Shown here in pieces: positions 37,347 through 47,483 of a DNA stretch of 64,000 nt; the stretch's first letter is position 1, and every line of letters begins with the position of its first letter. The position numbers and the translations under genes were made by a program. Under the pieces are notes generated by a model, which ran no database searches, was not told the DNA's origin, and worked only from the letters and a program-made list of their open reading frames with translations. Location of the stretch: positions 6,842,312-6,906,311 of the forward strand of contig KK106981.1 in the NCBI GenBank assembly GCA_000611775.1, written 5' to 3'. This DNA comes from Umbilicaria muhlenbergii. Lineage: Eukaryota > Ascomycota > Lecanoromycetes > Umbilicariales > Umbilicariaceae.

Positions 37347-37733
37347 GTTGAAGATTTTTTGTGTGGAAATTTTGAAAGCTGAAAAGATGAAGCAGTGAAA
37401 AGTTGAGCAATCGCTCGGTGTGGTTGCATGTAATAAGCAAGAACAAGATAACTCAAGACTGTATATATGTGCTCGCCATTCAACCTAAGGTTTGGACTAC
37501 AAGCGACTCCGTTGTTTCAAAGAAGTGATAAGACACAAACGCGCAAAAGAAACTGATGCGCTTCAAAGGCGCTTCTCATTATCTACCTCATGGCATTGAA
37601 ATAGCTCTAATTCCGCACCGGGGCTTCTAAAGCCAGGCAAAGGTGACAACTGTCAAATCTGTCTAGGTGCTCACAATACATTATACACTCCTTTGACCAT
37701 TCCAATAGCTTGTTGTATGCTAGTAGAAGGAGT
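37347..37733. other. Intergenic, no gene seen
   Basis: This spacer lies between two minus-strand genes and has no supported feature. Confidence 0.4.
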
Positions 37734-39125
37734 CTAAACTACGGCCCAGCCCTGACGGATTAATAAATCCATTGAAGCAGTGGCAGCAAAGTGCCCTATG
37801 TCATCAATGTATCGAAATATTCCTGCCACCCGCCCATTCTCGTCAACGAGCGGTGCACCACAGATCCCGTCTTTCACACCTAGCCCAAGAATCCCAAATG
37901 CAGAAAATTGCAACTCAATCCGCCAATTCACATAAGGTATTCTGATGTTGGGGTGATGATCTCTTTGGGGGTAAAAAGCCCCAAGACCTCGTGCACATAG
38001 ATCAATTCTTCCAGTAGACATCCCGTCACACTCAAACCAATCCCCCGCTTGTATTTCAGAATGGTGAATGAGTCGTTGAGGGTTTGGAGCTTCAAAATAG
38101 CGCTGGTTGTCAAAGGTGATAGATGGATCAAGCTCAGCAAGTGCAATATCATGAGGCGGTAGACGGAGACGAATTTGACCAATGCGTCGACCAGATGTAG
38201 GCTCAGGATGGAAGACCTCACTGCTGTGCTGAAAACCATGATTTGCCACAGTGAGCCTCCGCTCAACACCCTTTTGAAGAAGAATACCCGCAGAGGTAGA
38301 CATCCCTGGCATTCCGTTAGGATGTGTAGGGGACGAAATACATACACCTGGCGAAACTTTGAACGGTTCAGTGTAGAGGTAGTTTGTGTTGTCATCAGCA
38401 GCCGCAGTGGGAGTGATCAGCCTGGCATAGCTTGCTTCACGAGGCTGTGACCAAAAGCTTTCTTCGCTATGGTGATACATGATGTTAAGCCCTCCAGCTT
38501 TTCCTAAGAGAGAATGCCGTGCGTATTTTCTTCCGTCTGTGACTGACAGCTCGACTATGATGAGTGGAGGAACAAAGTGTATAGCACTTATGTTGACTTC
38601 TTTTTGTAAAGCGTCCACAATAGCTGACCGTTGCTCCAACGTCGGAAATCTGAACCTTGGAATTGGAAAGGGGAATATATCACGGTGTGTTGAGCCGTAG
38701 GGCCTAAATTGCCCGAGTGGAAGGACTGTTAGGGGAGCAACATCCGGTGGTACAAATCGCGCCAAGCAGCCTGCGACAGTGAGAGGGATTGGTTGAGCCT
38801 GGGGTACATCTGTAGTGATTATGATGTCTGGAAATTCGAAAAAGATTTTGCTTGCACAGAAGCGCTTTTGAATCCAAGCCCATTCTGCATCACTAGGAGT
38901 GCGGAAAATAGAATCTGTAGAGTTCCACAGCGTAAAGGGTGCATCATCAGCGATGTGTCTGCTTCCGAATCCAGGTTGGGTCTCGTAGAAGCGGCTGGTA
39001 GGCACATTCAGATTCCCCACCCCAGCTTGAGAGTAGAGGAGAGGAGAGGATACAGGACTGTACCCTGGACGCTTGGGAGTGAGCTTGACCGGAGAGAACC
39101 TTGAGACAGTTAAAGAAGACGACAT
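37734..39125 (-). CDS. Trypsin-fold (PA clan-like) protein with Cys at the nucleophile site
   Basis: A single intact exon encodes 463 residues. The C-terminal half has the marks of a chymotrypsin-like double barrel: His296 in LTVANHGFQHSSEV (compare TAAHC), an Asp in DIALAELDP (compare DIALLKL; Asp326), and KDGICGAPLVDENGRVAGIF where trypsins have GDSGGPV. Cys422 therefore stands at the nucleophile position, as in 3C-like cysteine proteases, if the alignment is right. The N-terminal 240 residues match nothing I know. There is no signal peptide, so it is probably intracellular. It may be an active cysteine peptidase or a dead relative of trypsin. The neighbouring genes to its left are broken, but this frame is clean, which argues for selection. 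Confidence 0.6.
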   Translation of the reverse strand: MSSSLTVSRFSPVKLTPKRPGYSPVSSPLLYSQAGVGNLNVPTSRFYETQPGFGSRHIADDAPFTLWNSTDSIFRTPSDAEWAWIQKRFCASKIFFEFPDIIITTDVPQAQPIPLTVAGCLARFVPPDVAPLTVLPLGQFRPYGSTHRDIFPFPIPRFRFPTLEQRSAIVDALQKEVNISAIHFVPPLIIVELSVTDGRKYARHSLLGKAGGLNIMYHHSEESFWSQPREASYARLITPTAAADDNTNYLYTEPFKVSPGVCISSPTHPNGMPGMSTSAGILLQKGVERRLTVANHGFQHSSEVFHPEPTSGRRIGQIRLRLPPHDIALAELDPSITFDNQRYFEAPNPQRLIHHSEIQAGDWFECDGMSTGRIDLCARGLGAFYPQRDHHPNIRIPYVNWRIELQFSAFGILGLGVKDGICGAPLVDENGRVAGIFRYIDDIGHFAATASMDLLIRQGWAVV

Positions 39126-39645
39126 AGTGAGCAGGAAGAGAACAAAACAGGTGCGCTATTCAGTTGAGGTGTGAAATGTGTCAAGTTATGGCGGCTTGAC
39201 TTTTCATCACTACTTTTTTCTCTTGCCTCAGACACTCAGACCCCCCTGCCTCGGCTATAACTAGCCGTGCACTAATGCCCTTTGGGATTAGCTACAAATG
39301 CTGACTGTGTGCATTTTTCCTATGGAGAAAAGCTATCCGAACAGGTTAGCTCCATGGTTTTGCCAGGGTGGTGCGCGCTAGCAAGCCTTTTCGGAATGAG
39401 GTCTGAGCTAGCTGAGGCAATTTTTCTCACGTTCAATGACCAGGGTGAGTCAGCCTGTCCACATACAAATTCTAGCGAGGAACTAGACTTCATTTGGGGC
39501 ATTTCGCCAGTTTTCCATTACATTACATAGGCCCGGAATAACTGCTCTCCGCGACGCTAGACCTATTCAGGAATATAAAAGTCTAAATTTGTAAGAAGGC
39601 ATTCTCGAGTCCTTCCGCCCCCTTTTTGGCTGAATACCCACCATT
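39126..39645. promoter_or_regulatory. Divergent promoter region
   Basis: These 520 bases separate the trypsin-fold gene (-) from the hydrolase gene (+). On the plus side there is a TATA-like motif TATAAAA at 39574-39580, about 66 bases before the hydrolase ATG. Confidence 0.5.
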
Positions 39646-41106
39646 ATGCCTCGTATTTCAGTCCGATTGAGGCGTCGATTACGCCGGCGCCAAATCCTTG
39701 CCCTGGGTATGTTTTTAATGCTTTATACTGAGCGGTACTTGGGTGCTGCTCGTTGTCACGGTTATGCACCACGTCTACGCCACCGGCCACTTCTCTCAGC
39801 CTTTCAATATGATTCTACAGTCAGATTTGATGTGGACAGTTATTCCGACTTCAATTTTGAGAAGTTATTGGCACGCAAGCAGTACGATGGAAGCTGTATC
39901 CTCTTCCACGAGGGCCAAATCTTCCGGACTGACGCGAAGAGATGTCTCCGTGAAGCGCATTGGTCACCGTATGCTGAGTGGTTCTCTGTGTGTGGTGTGG
40001 ATGTGAGTGTTGTGCATGAGAAGCCGGAAAAGGTCACGGGACGACCTATTGTGCTTCTACACGGAAACCTGAGCTGGTCTTTCATGTGAAGGAACGTGAG
40101 TCTGCTAGGTGCCACATGGGGCTTATACGAGTCTCGAGACTGACTTACCTGGCAGGTGATCCCACATCTTACGCAGCAAGGCCATGAGGTGTATGCTCTG
40201 GATTGGATTGGCCATGGACTTAGCGATAAGCCGTCTCAGCCGTCCATGATCTCGTTCGAACTTCACATGCGTACACTACGGGCTCTGTTTGATGAATTTA
40301 GTATTACCAATTGTTGCATTGTTGCCCACGATTGGGGAGGGCAAGTACACCCGACGGTACGACACACGAAGGGAAGTAGCTAACACCTCTGATCATATAG
40401 ATGTATAGCACTCTCCACACTACCAGACCTACCCCCAGATACCTGTACAAGTCTCTTCCTCCTCAACACGTTCTTCCCACCCCGCCCAACCGACATTACC
40501 ATCCACAGCTACACGCTCTACCTAATCTGGTTCTTCAGCACCGGCATCTTGGATGGCTGCATCCCCGAATGGGTCGTAATGCGCTACATGTGCCCCCAAA
40601 CAACTTCCAAAACCATGGACGGCTACTGCGCGCCCTTCGCCGCCGGAGCAGCGACAAAAGCAAGCATCAGCAGGTTCGCACACATCGTACCCGGTATCCC
40701 CGACTTCATACTCTCACTCCGAACGCACCACCTCTGGCGCATGATCGAAGGCCTCCTCGACCCCTCCTCCTTCACCAACATAACCGCGCAAGCCCGCCTC
40801 GCCGACCGCAACCGATCGGTCCGATCTTTCTGGGCCGAGTCGTCTGCAGAACTGCAGGACGAAGTACGGCCGCAGGTGATGGTGGCGTTTGGACGTGACG
40901 ATCCGCTGTTGGTGGACTTTAAAGGTGTTTTGGTGCATACGATCGAGCCCGGTCTGCAATTGCGGGCGCTGGGTGGGGAGTGGATCGAGCGGGCGGGTCA
41001 TTATCCGATGGAAGATCGGCCGCTGGAGGTGGCGCGGCTGATACAGCGGTTTGTGGGGGCTAGTCGGTCGTTGACTGATGGGTTGGAGCGAGGGTTCAGG
41101 ACGTAG
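39646..41106 (+). pseudogene. Haloalkane dehalogenase-like alpha/beta hydrolase with one in-frame stop
   Basis: Exons 39646-40095, 40156-40340 and 40401-41106 join in one frame of 446 codons. This is the haloalkane dehalogenase/epoxide hydrolase branch: oxyanion region LLHGNLSWSF, then VIPHLTQQGHEVYALDWIGH, the nucleophile elbow VAHDWGGCIAL with Asp, a later acid in GRDDPLLVDF, and the catalytic His in RAGHYPMED. A basic N-terminal segment followed by a hydrophobic stretch suggests a membrane anchor or targeting signal. Codon 148 is TGA (40087-40089), where relatives have Trp or Tyr (SWSFM-stop-RNVIP). It cannot be spliced out in frame with visible sites. The second intron starts with GCAAGT, a non-canonical but well-known GC-AG intron. 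The gene is either recently disabled or carries a base error; everything else is preserved. Confidence 0.78.
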
Positions 41107-41353
41107 GGTTTGCGGTGGGATATAGCTTGATGTAAGGATGAATAGAGGACTAAAAAATAAAAGTAGAGACAGTGAGCATGAATTTCCAATCGCCAACAAT
41201 TCCAAAAAAACCCCTTGAAATGCAATTTCCAGTCCCATTCCCTGTTCCAATAGAACAGCTTAACAATTTTCCCCTCCACATCCACAAAAGTCCCGCATCA
41301 AACACCCCTCCCCACAAACTCCACCCTCACAAACTAACACCCTTCCCCCCCCC

Positions 41354-42592
41354 TCAATAAAAATCCACCGCCAGCCTCTGATTCGCACTCGCCACATCCG
41401 GCGTGCCCGACCCCCCCGTAATATACGCCCTCCCCTGCCCCACCACCCTCCTCTCATACTCAATCGCCGCCTGATTCGGCCCACTCATCCAATTCCCCAT
41501 CGTAGTCTGCAACACCCTCTCCCCATCCCCCCTCCTGACACACGCCCCCTCCGGCGCCCCCTTCAAAACATCCTCCGCAAACCCACCCGCGGTCTTCCGC
41601 CCATCCGTCGCCGCGATCGTCGCCGCCCCATCGCACCCTTGCTCCAGACTGATGTCCCCGTGCGCGTGGTGGTCGTTGCTGGCGTCGAGTTGGAACTCCG
41701 CCCACGTGGCGGGCAGTAAGGTGCCGCGCTGGACGCGGCCTTTGAAGCTGGCGGGGAGGGGCACGAAGGTCGAGGCGTGGGGCGCGAGTTTGACGGATTT
41801 GAGCGGGTGGTCGAAGTTGGCGCCGGCGGTGCCGTTGCCGTTCCAGTAGTTGTCGTAGAAGTAGTAGGAGCATTCCTTGCCGGATTTGTTGCCCAGTTCG
41901 ATGCCGGGGCCGCTGGGGGCCGGGGCGGCGGTGGCGACGGCGGCGATGTGGATTTGCTCGACGGCTTGCGGGATGACGCGGTGCTCAAGGTGGGGTGGGC
42001 CGCCGGGGGTGGCGTCGCCGTCGTTGTAGGTGATTTGCGAGTCTTTGGTGCCGTGCGCGGCGGAGGATTGGGCGTTGTCGTTGGCGTTGCCGGGACTGCC
42101 GCCCCAGGCTCCGACGCCGATGTAGGTTTTTCCGTCGGCGAAGGAGCGGATGAATTTCTCGAGGGCGGGGTTGCCTTTGATGGCATCCATGCGAGAGACT
42201 TGGCCTTGGTTGTTGAGGTGGATGCAGGATTTCAACTCATTTTTGGTTTGGGCATTGGCCTTGGACCAGGCTTGTTGCAGATGCTGCATGAATTGCGGGT
42301 CACCTTTGCGGGTACTGGGGTCGCCTTCTTGCTGGATCGTTAGGTTGCCTCCGGCGCCAACGATGTTGCTGATGTCGATGAAGTCATTCCCGCCAAAGCC
42401 ATCGAAGGTGATCTCTGCCTGCTCGCCCTCGTGGCCTTCGTGGATGGCAATAATGGCTCCGGATGATTTGTCGGCGGCATGGATAACTGCCGTAGTGCGA
42501 GCTTTGACGGTTATGTTCTTGTTGCCGTTCCAGCCATGGACTTCGAATTCCTGGTCGTGGCCGGCCTTATTGGTAATGTTAATGTTGGGCAT
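41354..42592 (-). CDS. Intron-less protein of unknown family, two beta-rich halves
   Basis: A single exon encodes 412 residues from the ATG at 42592 (MPNINITNKAGHDQEFEVHG). No domain is recognised. The N-terminal part (residues 1-75) looks like a beta-sandwich (FEVHGWNGNKNITVKARTTA, then HAADKSSGAIIAIHEGHEGE). A second beta-rich part with many Asn and Gly (GIELGNKSGKECSYYFYDNY, LAPHASTFVPLPASFKGRV) resembles thaumatin-like or fungal fruit-body lectin folds in style only. There is no signal peptide, so a cytoplasmic lectin-like or structural role is possible, but this is speculation. GC content and third-position bias are higher than in its neighbours, which gives long shadow frames. Confidence 0.6.
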   Translation of the reverse strand: MPNINITNKAGHDQEFEVHGWNGNKNITVKARTTAVIHAADKSSGAIIAIHEGHEGEQAEITFDGFGGNDFIDISNIVGAGGNLTIQQEGDPSTRKGDPQFMQHLQQAWSKANAQTKNELKSCIHLNNQGQVSRMDAIKGNPALEKFIRSFADGKTYIGVGAWGGSPGNANDNAQSSAAHGTKDSQITYNDGDATPGGPPHLEHRVIPQAVEQIHIAAVATAAPAPSGPGIELGNKSGKECSYYFYDNYWNGNGTAGANFDHPLKSVKLAPHASTFVPLPASFKGRVQRGTLLPATWAEFQLDASNDHHAHGDISLEQGCDGAATIAATDGRKTAGGFAEDVLKGAPEGACVRRGDGERVLQTTMGNWMSGPNQAAIEYERRVVGQGRAYITGGSGTPDVASANQRLAVDFY

Positions 42593-44582
42593 GCTGACTT
42601 TGGGTAATAGGTCCAAGGAGATATAGGTCGATATCGATATAGAAATACCTTTCGTATATGGAAAGCGAATATGAAAATGACAAACAACTTAATAGAGAAG
42701 CTATTCGGAATATCATGGAAATTTGTTCGATATAAGTATCTAGGGAAAACGCATCACGTGATATAAGCCCCAAGGATCCTGATTCCTCGCCCCTTCAATC
42801 GCACATATTCTTCAACGCAATGATCCTTTTCGATACTCAACTGATCTAAACGAGTGGGGCACATGGACGCGTAGCTCTGCAGCTCCACAGACCCAGACAA
42901 TAACAGCGAGCAAAGAGGCACATGGTTGACGTAAGCATTCTCAGCGCCGAGAGTGTAGCGTTGCTATTGGTGAGATGTAATCATTCGCTGATGGCGGCGG
43001 AGCCAGGCTGAGAAAGGAGTACGCCCAACAACCCATTCCTGTGGAGATGTAGGAAATAATTCAAGGCAAGCATCGCCTCCCTTTAGCATTCATCGTGGCT
43101 CAGCGACACAGGATTACCAGCTTGACACGTATCAGACACACAATAGACAATAGATGCCACATCTTTTTTATTTCTGCTGCGACGCCGTTACATGCGTCGG
43201 TTTTGGGGGCCCAAATGGCAAGATTGGTGAGCGAGTCTCGTTTCAATAATGTTGTCCAAGCATGCAGCGTACTCGGAAGACGACGTGTCGCCATACTCCA
43301 AGGCTGAATAGGGCTGAACGAGAGACCAGCCCGCAAGGTAAGCGAGAATATATTTTCACTCTCACCTCAGCCAGTAGTTAGAGGAAGTTCATGTTCCCAC
43401 CGACGTTCATCACCACCTTTTCCACATATAGGCACAAGATGACACAAAGGATGCGCTCCATGGCTGTGTGAACCAGCATACCGTTTGCCCTTCTGTATAG
43501 CCTCAACAGTCTTGCATCCTACGCGATTGTCACGTCACAGGGTGCGGCAGCAAGTAGGCTTACATCACTGTGAAGGTTCGGTAGGTGTACTGATTCGCAT
43601 TTCTGCGTCAAATGGCGTCTTCCTCATCTGTTCGCCACCTGCACCGTTCTGGCACTGCTGGCACCGCTCTTAAAGCGCATGTTGATTATGATTGCAGCTG
43701 TCATTCATTACTCCATGGACTCGGTACGCTCGTGACACCTGCATGGGATGTCGAGGATTCGTACAACCTACCGAATGGATAGAACCTTCCAGACACATCC
43801 CGTTGCAGCTATATTCCTTTCTACATGCATGATTTCTTGGAGCTCGTATAACGGCGGCTAGCCCGGGTCAGCAGCATCCTGCCGTACTGATTGATTAGTC
43901 TGAGCTTTAAAATTGAAGCTTCCTCTGTCTTCCTCGTCCAGCGAAGTCTTTGGGTGTTGGATGTTAGCTGACATTCAGCTGGTATGGTCGGGGCAATCGT
44001 CCAGTACTGCTTCTACGCCGCGTCATATTGAGCCTATCCTAAATTTTCCAAGTCTTGTCTAAGAAGATGTCTGCTAGCCGTGGAGTCTGGTGGCTACCAG
44101 AGTTGTTGATGCTGTACTATTCTCTTCGTTGTTACTCCTGTGTTCTTAAGGGTTTCTCGGAATGTTCTTTTTCTTTCACTTGCAGCATCGACTGACGGCC
44201 ATCTTTCGGCAAGACGATTACAAAGTCCATTGTTCGTCGAAAACAACGTTTCACGATACACTGTTTTCTGAGTCGTCAGACAAAAGAAAGAAGACGTCCA
44301 AACTGAGGCATGACTTGACTTTCTCGAACTCGATCATGCACCTATTGTCGAGAACACGCCATCCTTCGTTGTCTATTCGACCGTACTATCTGAGACTGAC
44401 CATGTCATTCTGCCCCATCCACGATACAGAAGCATACTCGCAACAAACAAACGGGTATAAGTAGCAACAATGGCTCTATCAGATCCAGCTTTCAACCCAT
44501 CTCCCCACAATTCTCCCCAGCAATTCCACCCAAGCCTCGACGCCTCCCCCTCTTTGGCGTTGCAGCTATCCAAGGCTGGGCC
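42593..44582. other. 2-kb gene-free region
   Basis: I see no supported gene. Frames around 43095-43673 and 44162-44464 have no domain and poor codon pattern. The last about 130 bases are open in the frame of the next gene, so its true start could lie further left. Confidence 0.4.
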
Positions 44583-45413
44583 ATGGACATGGAAGAAGTC
44601 TCTCCCCCCTTCCAGCAGGGGAAGTTCATCTTCGTAATCGGTACACAGCCATTCAGCACCAGAGCCTCCCCCTGCTAACCCCCCCCAGGCGGTCCCGGCG
44701 CTGGAAAAGGCACGCAATGCAGCCGCCTAGCGCAGTCGCTCGACCTAGTCCACATCTCCTTCGGCGACGTCCAACGTGCCGAACTGGCCAAACTGGACTC
44801 CATGCTCGCACATCTACCTCACGATCGTGACCGTCTAGGCAATCTAGCCCCCGATGACCTATCCGTGCAAATGCTCAAGGAACGTATCGATCAGTACTGG
44901 GCGGAGGGGAAGCGGCACTTTCTCCTCGATGGGTTTCCGCGCTCTGTAGGGCAGGCGGCGGAGTTCGAAGACAAGGTTGGCGTCTATGTGATGCGAGAAA
45001 CGGAGAAGATACTTGCATTAGGCTGCTGAACATGCTCCGCAGATCGGTCCTGGTCTGACGATGTTACTCTTCGACGCCCCCAAGCAGACCCGGCGCGAGC
45101 GGGTCGTGCGATGCGGACAATTCTCAGGCAGGGCCGAGGACAACGCAGCGGATTTCTGGGTGCGGAACGAACGTTTTGCATGGTTGAGTCCGCCAGTCGT
45201 GGGCATGTTCGAGAGGCGTGGGCGGCTTGAAACGGTGAGGCGTTTACGGGAACATTTTCACGGCATGGCGCTAATCGAGGTTAGGTGGATTGCCAGCGGA
45301 CGGAGGAAGAGGTGTATCAAAGGGTGCGGTTTGTTGTCCGCGTGTGGGTGGAGGGTTGGCATTCAGAATTTCCACTTATTGGGGGGCTCTGCGGTGGGAA
45401 TCAATCGCTGTAG
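44583..45413 (+). CDS. Adenylate/UMP-CMP kinase-like nucleotide kinase
   Basis: Exons 44583-44640, 44689-44975, 45043-45234 and 45285-45413 join in frame to 221 residues. The P-loop FVIGGPGAGKGTQC is split by intron 1. Then come HISFGDVQRAEL (NMP-binding), FLLDGFPRSVGQAAEF and LTMLLFDAPKQTRRERVV, with the short-LID type CGQFSGRAEDN. This layout is that of the UMP-CMP/short adenylate kinases, distinct from the long-LID ADK1 at 7.3-8.3 kb. The segment between the NMP motif and the second domain (AKLDSMLAHLPHDRDRLGNL) is unusual, and the last exon after ETVDCQRTEEEVYQRVRF ends in an atypical tail. It may be a divergent accessory paralogue. No acceptable ATG was seen further upstream. Confidence 0.75.
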
Positions 45414-45637
45414 GAGGATTGCTAGGGTTGGAGGGACATGGACGTAGTAAATTGAATCGGCAGATCAGCGCTTCGAAAGTAAATTTGGACATGGTTACCT
45501 AAAGTTGGTTTTACCAGAATCTTGATGATATGGACCGACAGTGTCAGCTATAGAACCAAGGGATTTCAAATGTAACAGTTCGACATGGCTTCAGTGTTTT
45601 ACTTCAATATACAATCAGCGCCCCTAGCACATCACCC

Positions 45638-47483
45638 TCACGACTCCACCATATTCAAGCTCTTCTCCCCCCTCCCCACCGCACCCATACCCATACCCAC
45701 CCCACCCCTCGCATCCTCCCCTACAACCCCCCTGCCCACAATACTGACCCCTGTCTCCGGTCCAGTAAAATTCTTCCTCCCCGTCGTCAACCAAGTAACG
45801 ACGCTGATCAATCCAATCACCCCAATCGCCGCACTGGTATAGTTCATATTGTTGTAGTCAACCGGGTTGACGGTTGGGAAATTGAAAGTGATGGAAGTGA
45901 AGAGCAAGAAGACGAGTCCAATGATGTTAAGCACGATGCCGTAACGACCCAGCGTGTAAGGTCCAGGGAGTACTTTGGCGTGGCCAGTGAAGCGCGCAAT
46001 GATGCGTACGAGGAGGGGCATGGCGTAGGAGAGGTCTGCCCATCATCGACTCATCAGTAAGCGAGCGCACAGCAAGGGCAGCAAGACAACTGGGATAGAT
46101 GAGAAACTCACAAAACCCCTCGGTAGCAATCGCAATAACGGTATTAAAGCCCGTCAAAGTCCCGAAATAAATCGAATTCAGCGCCATTTGCACCGTCAAC
46201 ACCAACAAGATCGCATACACAGGCACCTGCCTCTTCGGCTCCACTTTAGCGATGACAGTCGAAAACGGCAACCCCTTATCTCTAGCGAAGGCATACAAAC
46301 TCCTCGACCCCTCCGCCAGCAAGGCATTGGCGCACACCAAGATGATGACCGTAATAAGGGAGGCGAGGAAGCAAGCGCCGACGACGGAACCCGTCGAGTC
46401 GTAGAAGATCTGAAGGAGCGGAACGCCCGTGGCAGACTGGGCCGTCGCCGTGATATCGCCAATACAAAAGCAGACGGATATCAAAAAGATGAATCCCGTG
46501 ATCGCGCCAATATACACGGACATGATAATCGCCTTGGGCGCCTCCCGGCTCGCATTCTTCATCTCCTCCGTCATGTGCGCCGGCGCATCATAACAGCACA
46601 TGCCAAAGGCGCTCTGCAGCAGGCCCAAAATCGCGGTAAACGCGGTGCCGAAGCCGGTGAAGTTTTGGAAGTCGTGGAAGACGAAGCTGGCGGGCTGTTT
46701 GTGGTCGTTGGTCGCGAGGATGACGATAACTACGACGACGAAGGAGGTGATGTTCCAGATCAGGATGCCCTTGGAGATGCGGTCGAGGAGGTGAGGGCCG
46801 TAGATGTTGACGACGGTGGCCATGACGGCGATGAGGTAGGAGAGCAGAACGGTGTGCCAGCGCTGGATGATGTAGGAGGGGAAGGCGAGGTTGGCTTGGC
46901 CGAGGATGAAGTTGACGCCGATGAAGTTGTTGGTCGCCCCCATGGCCAGAATACCTGATCATCAGAATCCCATCATCGTTAGCCAAGTCCATTCTCTAAC
47001 CACCCGAGACGCTGCTTCCGACATACCCGTCAGCATAAACCAGCCCGTCACATACGACAGTCCCCTCGCCATCCTCGGCGGCGCCAACACCGCCACCCAC
47101 GAATACTGGCCCCCCGCCACCGGATACGCCGAGCAGATCTCCGCCATCGAGTACGCGACCGCCAACGTCACAATCGACACGGCGATCCACGAATAGATCA
47201 TCACCGGCGGCCCGCCGGACTCGACGCCCACAATCAACACCCCGCCCAGCGCCGTCCAGCTGGTCACGATGCTGAAACTGAAGTCGATCATGCCCAGCAG
47301 GCCGAAGGAACGCTTCAGCTCTTGCTGGTACCCGAGCTTTTCGAGGATCGCATCTTCTTTGGTTTCGTCGGCGAAGGCGAGACCGGACCCAAACACACAC
47401 CGAAGAAGGAAGTGGCCCAGTGCCAAGTCGACCGACCAACAGAGCGATCTGTCCAGTTGGGGAGGACAGAGCCACCGCCACAT
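45638..47483 (-). CDS. Amino acid / GABA-type permease (APC superfamily), 5' end missing
   Basis: This is a plasma-membrane transporter of the fungal GABA/choline/amino-acid permease group. Exons up to 47027, 46954-46112 and 46035-45638 are in frame. The conserved start of the fold is visible at about 47375 (EDAILEKLGYQQELKRSFGLL), followed by FSFSIVTSWTALGGVLIVGV, AEICSAYPVAGGQYSWVAVL, GATNNFIGVNFILGQANLAF, GMCCYDAPAHMTEEMKNASR and VCANALLAEGSRSLYAFARD. About 12 membrane helices can be counted. The last exon ends with a Gly-rich tail. Upstream of the LGY motif the frame stays open to 47483, but the sequence there no longer looks like a permease N-terminus and has no credible ATG. It overlaps the left edge of the retroelement island. 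The gene is probably truncated at its 5' end by an insertion, unless a first exon lies hidden in the repeats. Confidence 0.8.

Noticed and set aside
41563-42343. Several long frames in other phases over the 41.4-42.6 kb gene
   Set aside because: High GC in third positions leaves few stops. Their Pro/Thr/Ala-rich or Gly/Val-rich sequences are not protein-like.
46188-46958. 256-residue plus-strand frame
   Set aside because: It is antisense to permease exon 2; its His/Arg/Asp/Gly-rich, valine-dotted composition is that of a shadow frame.
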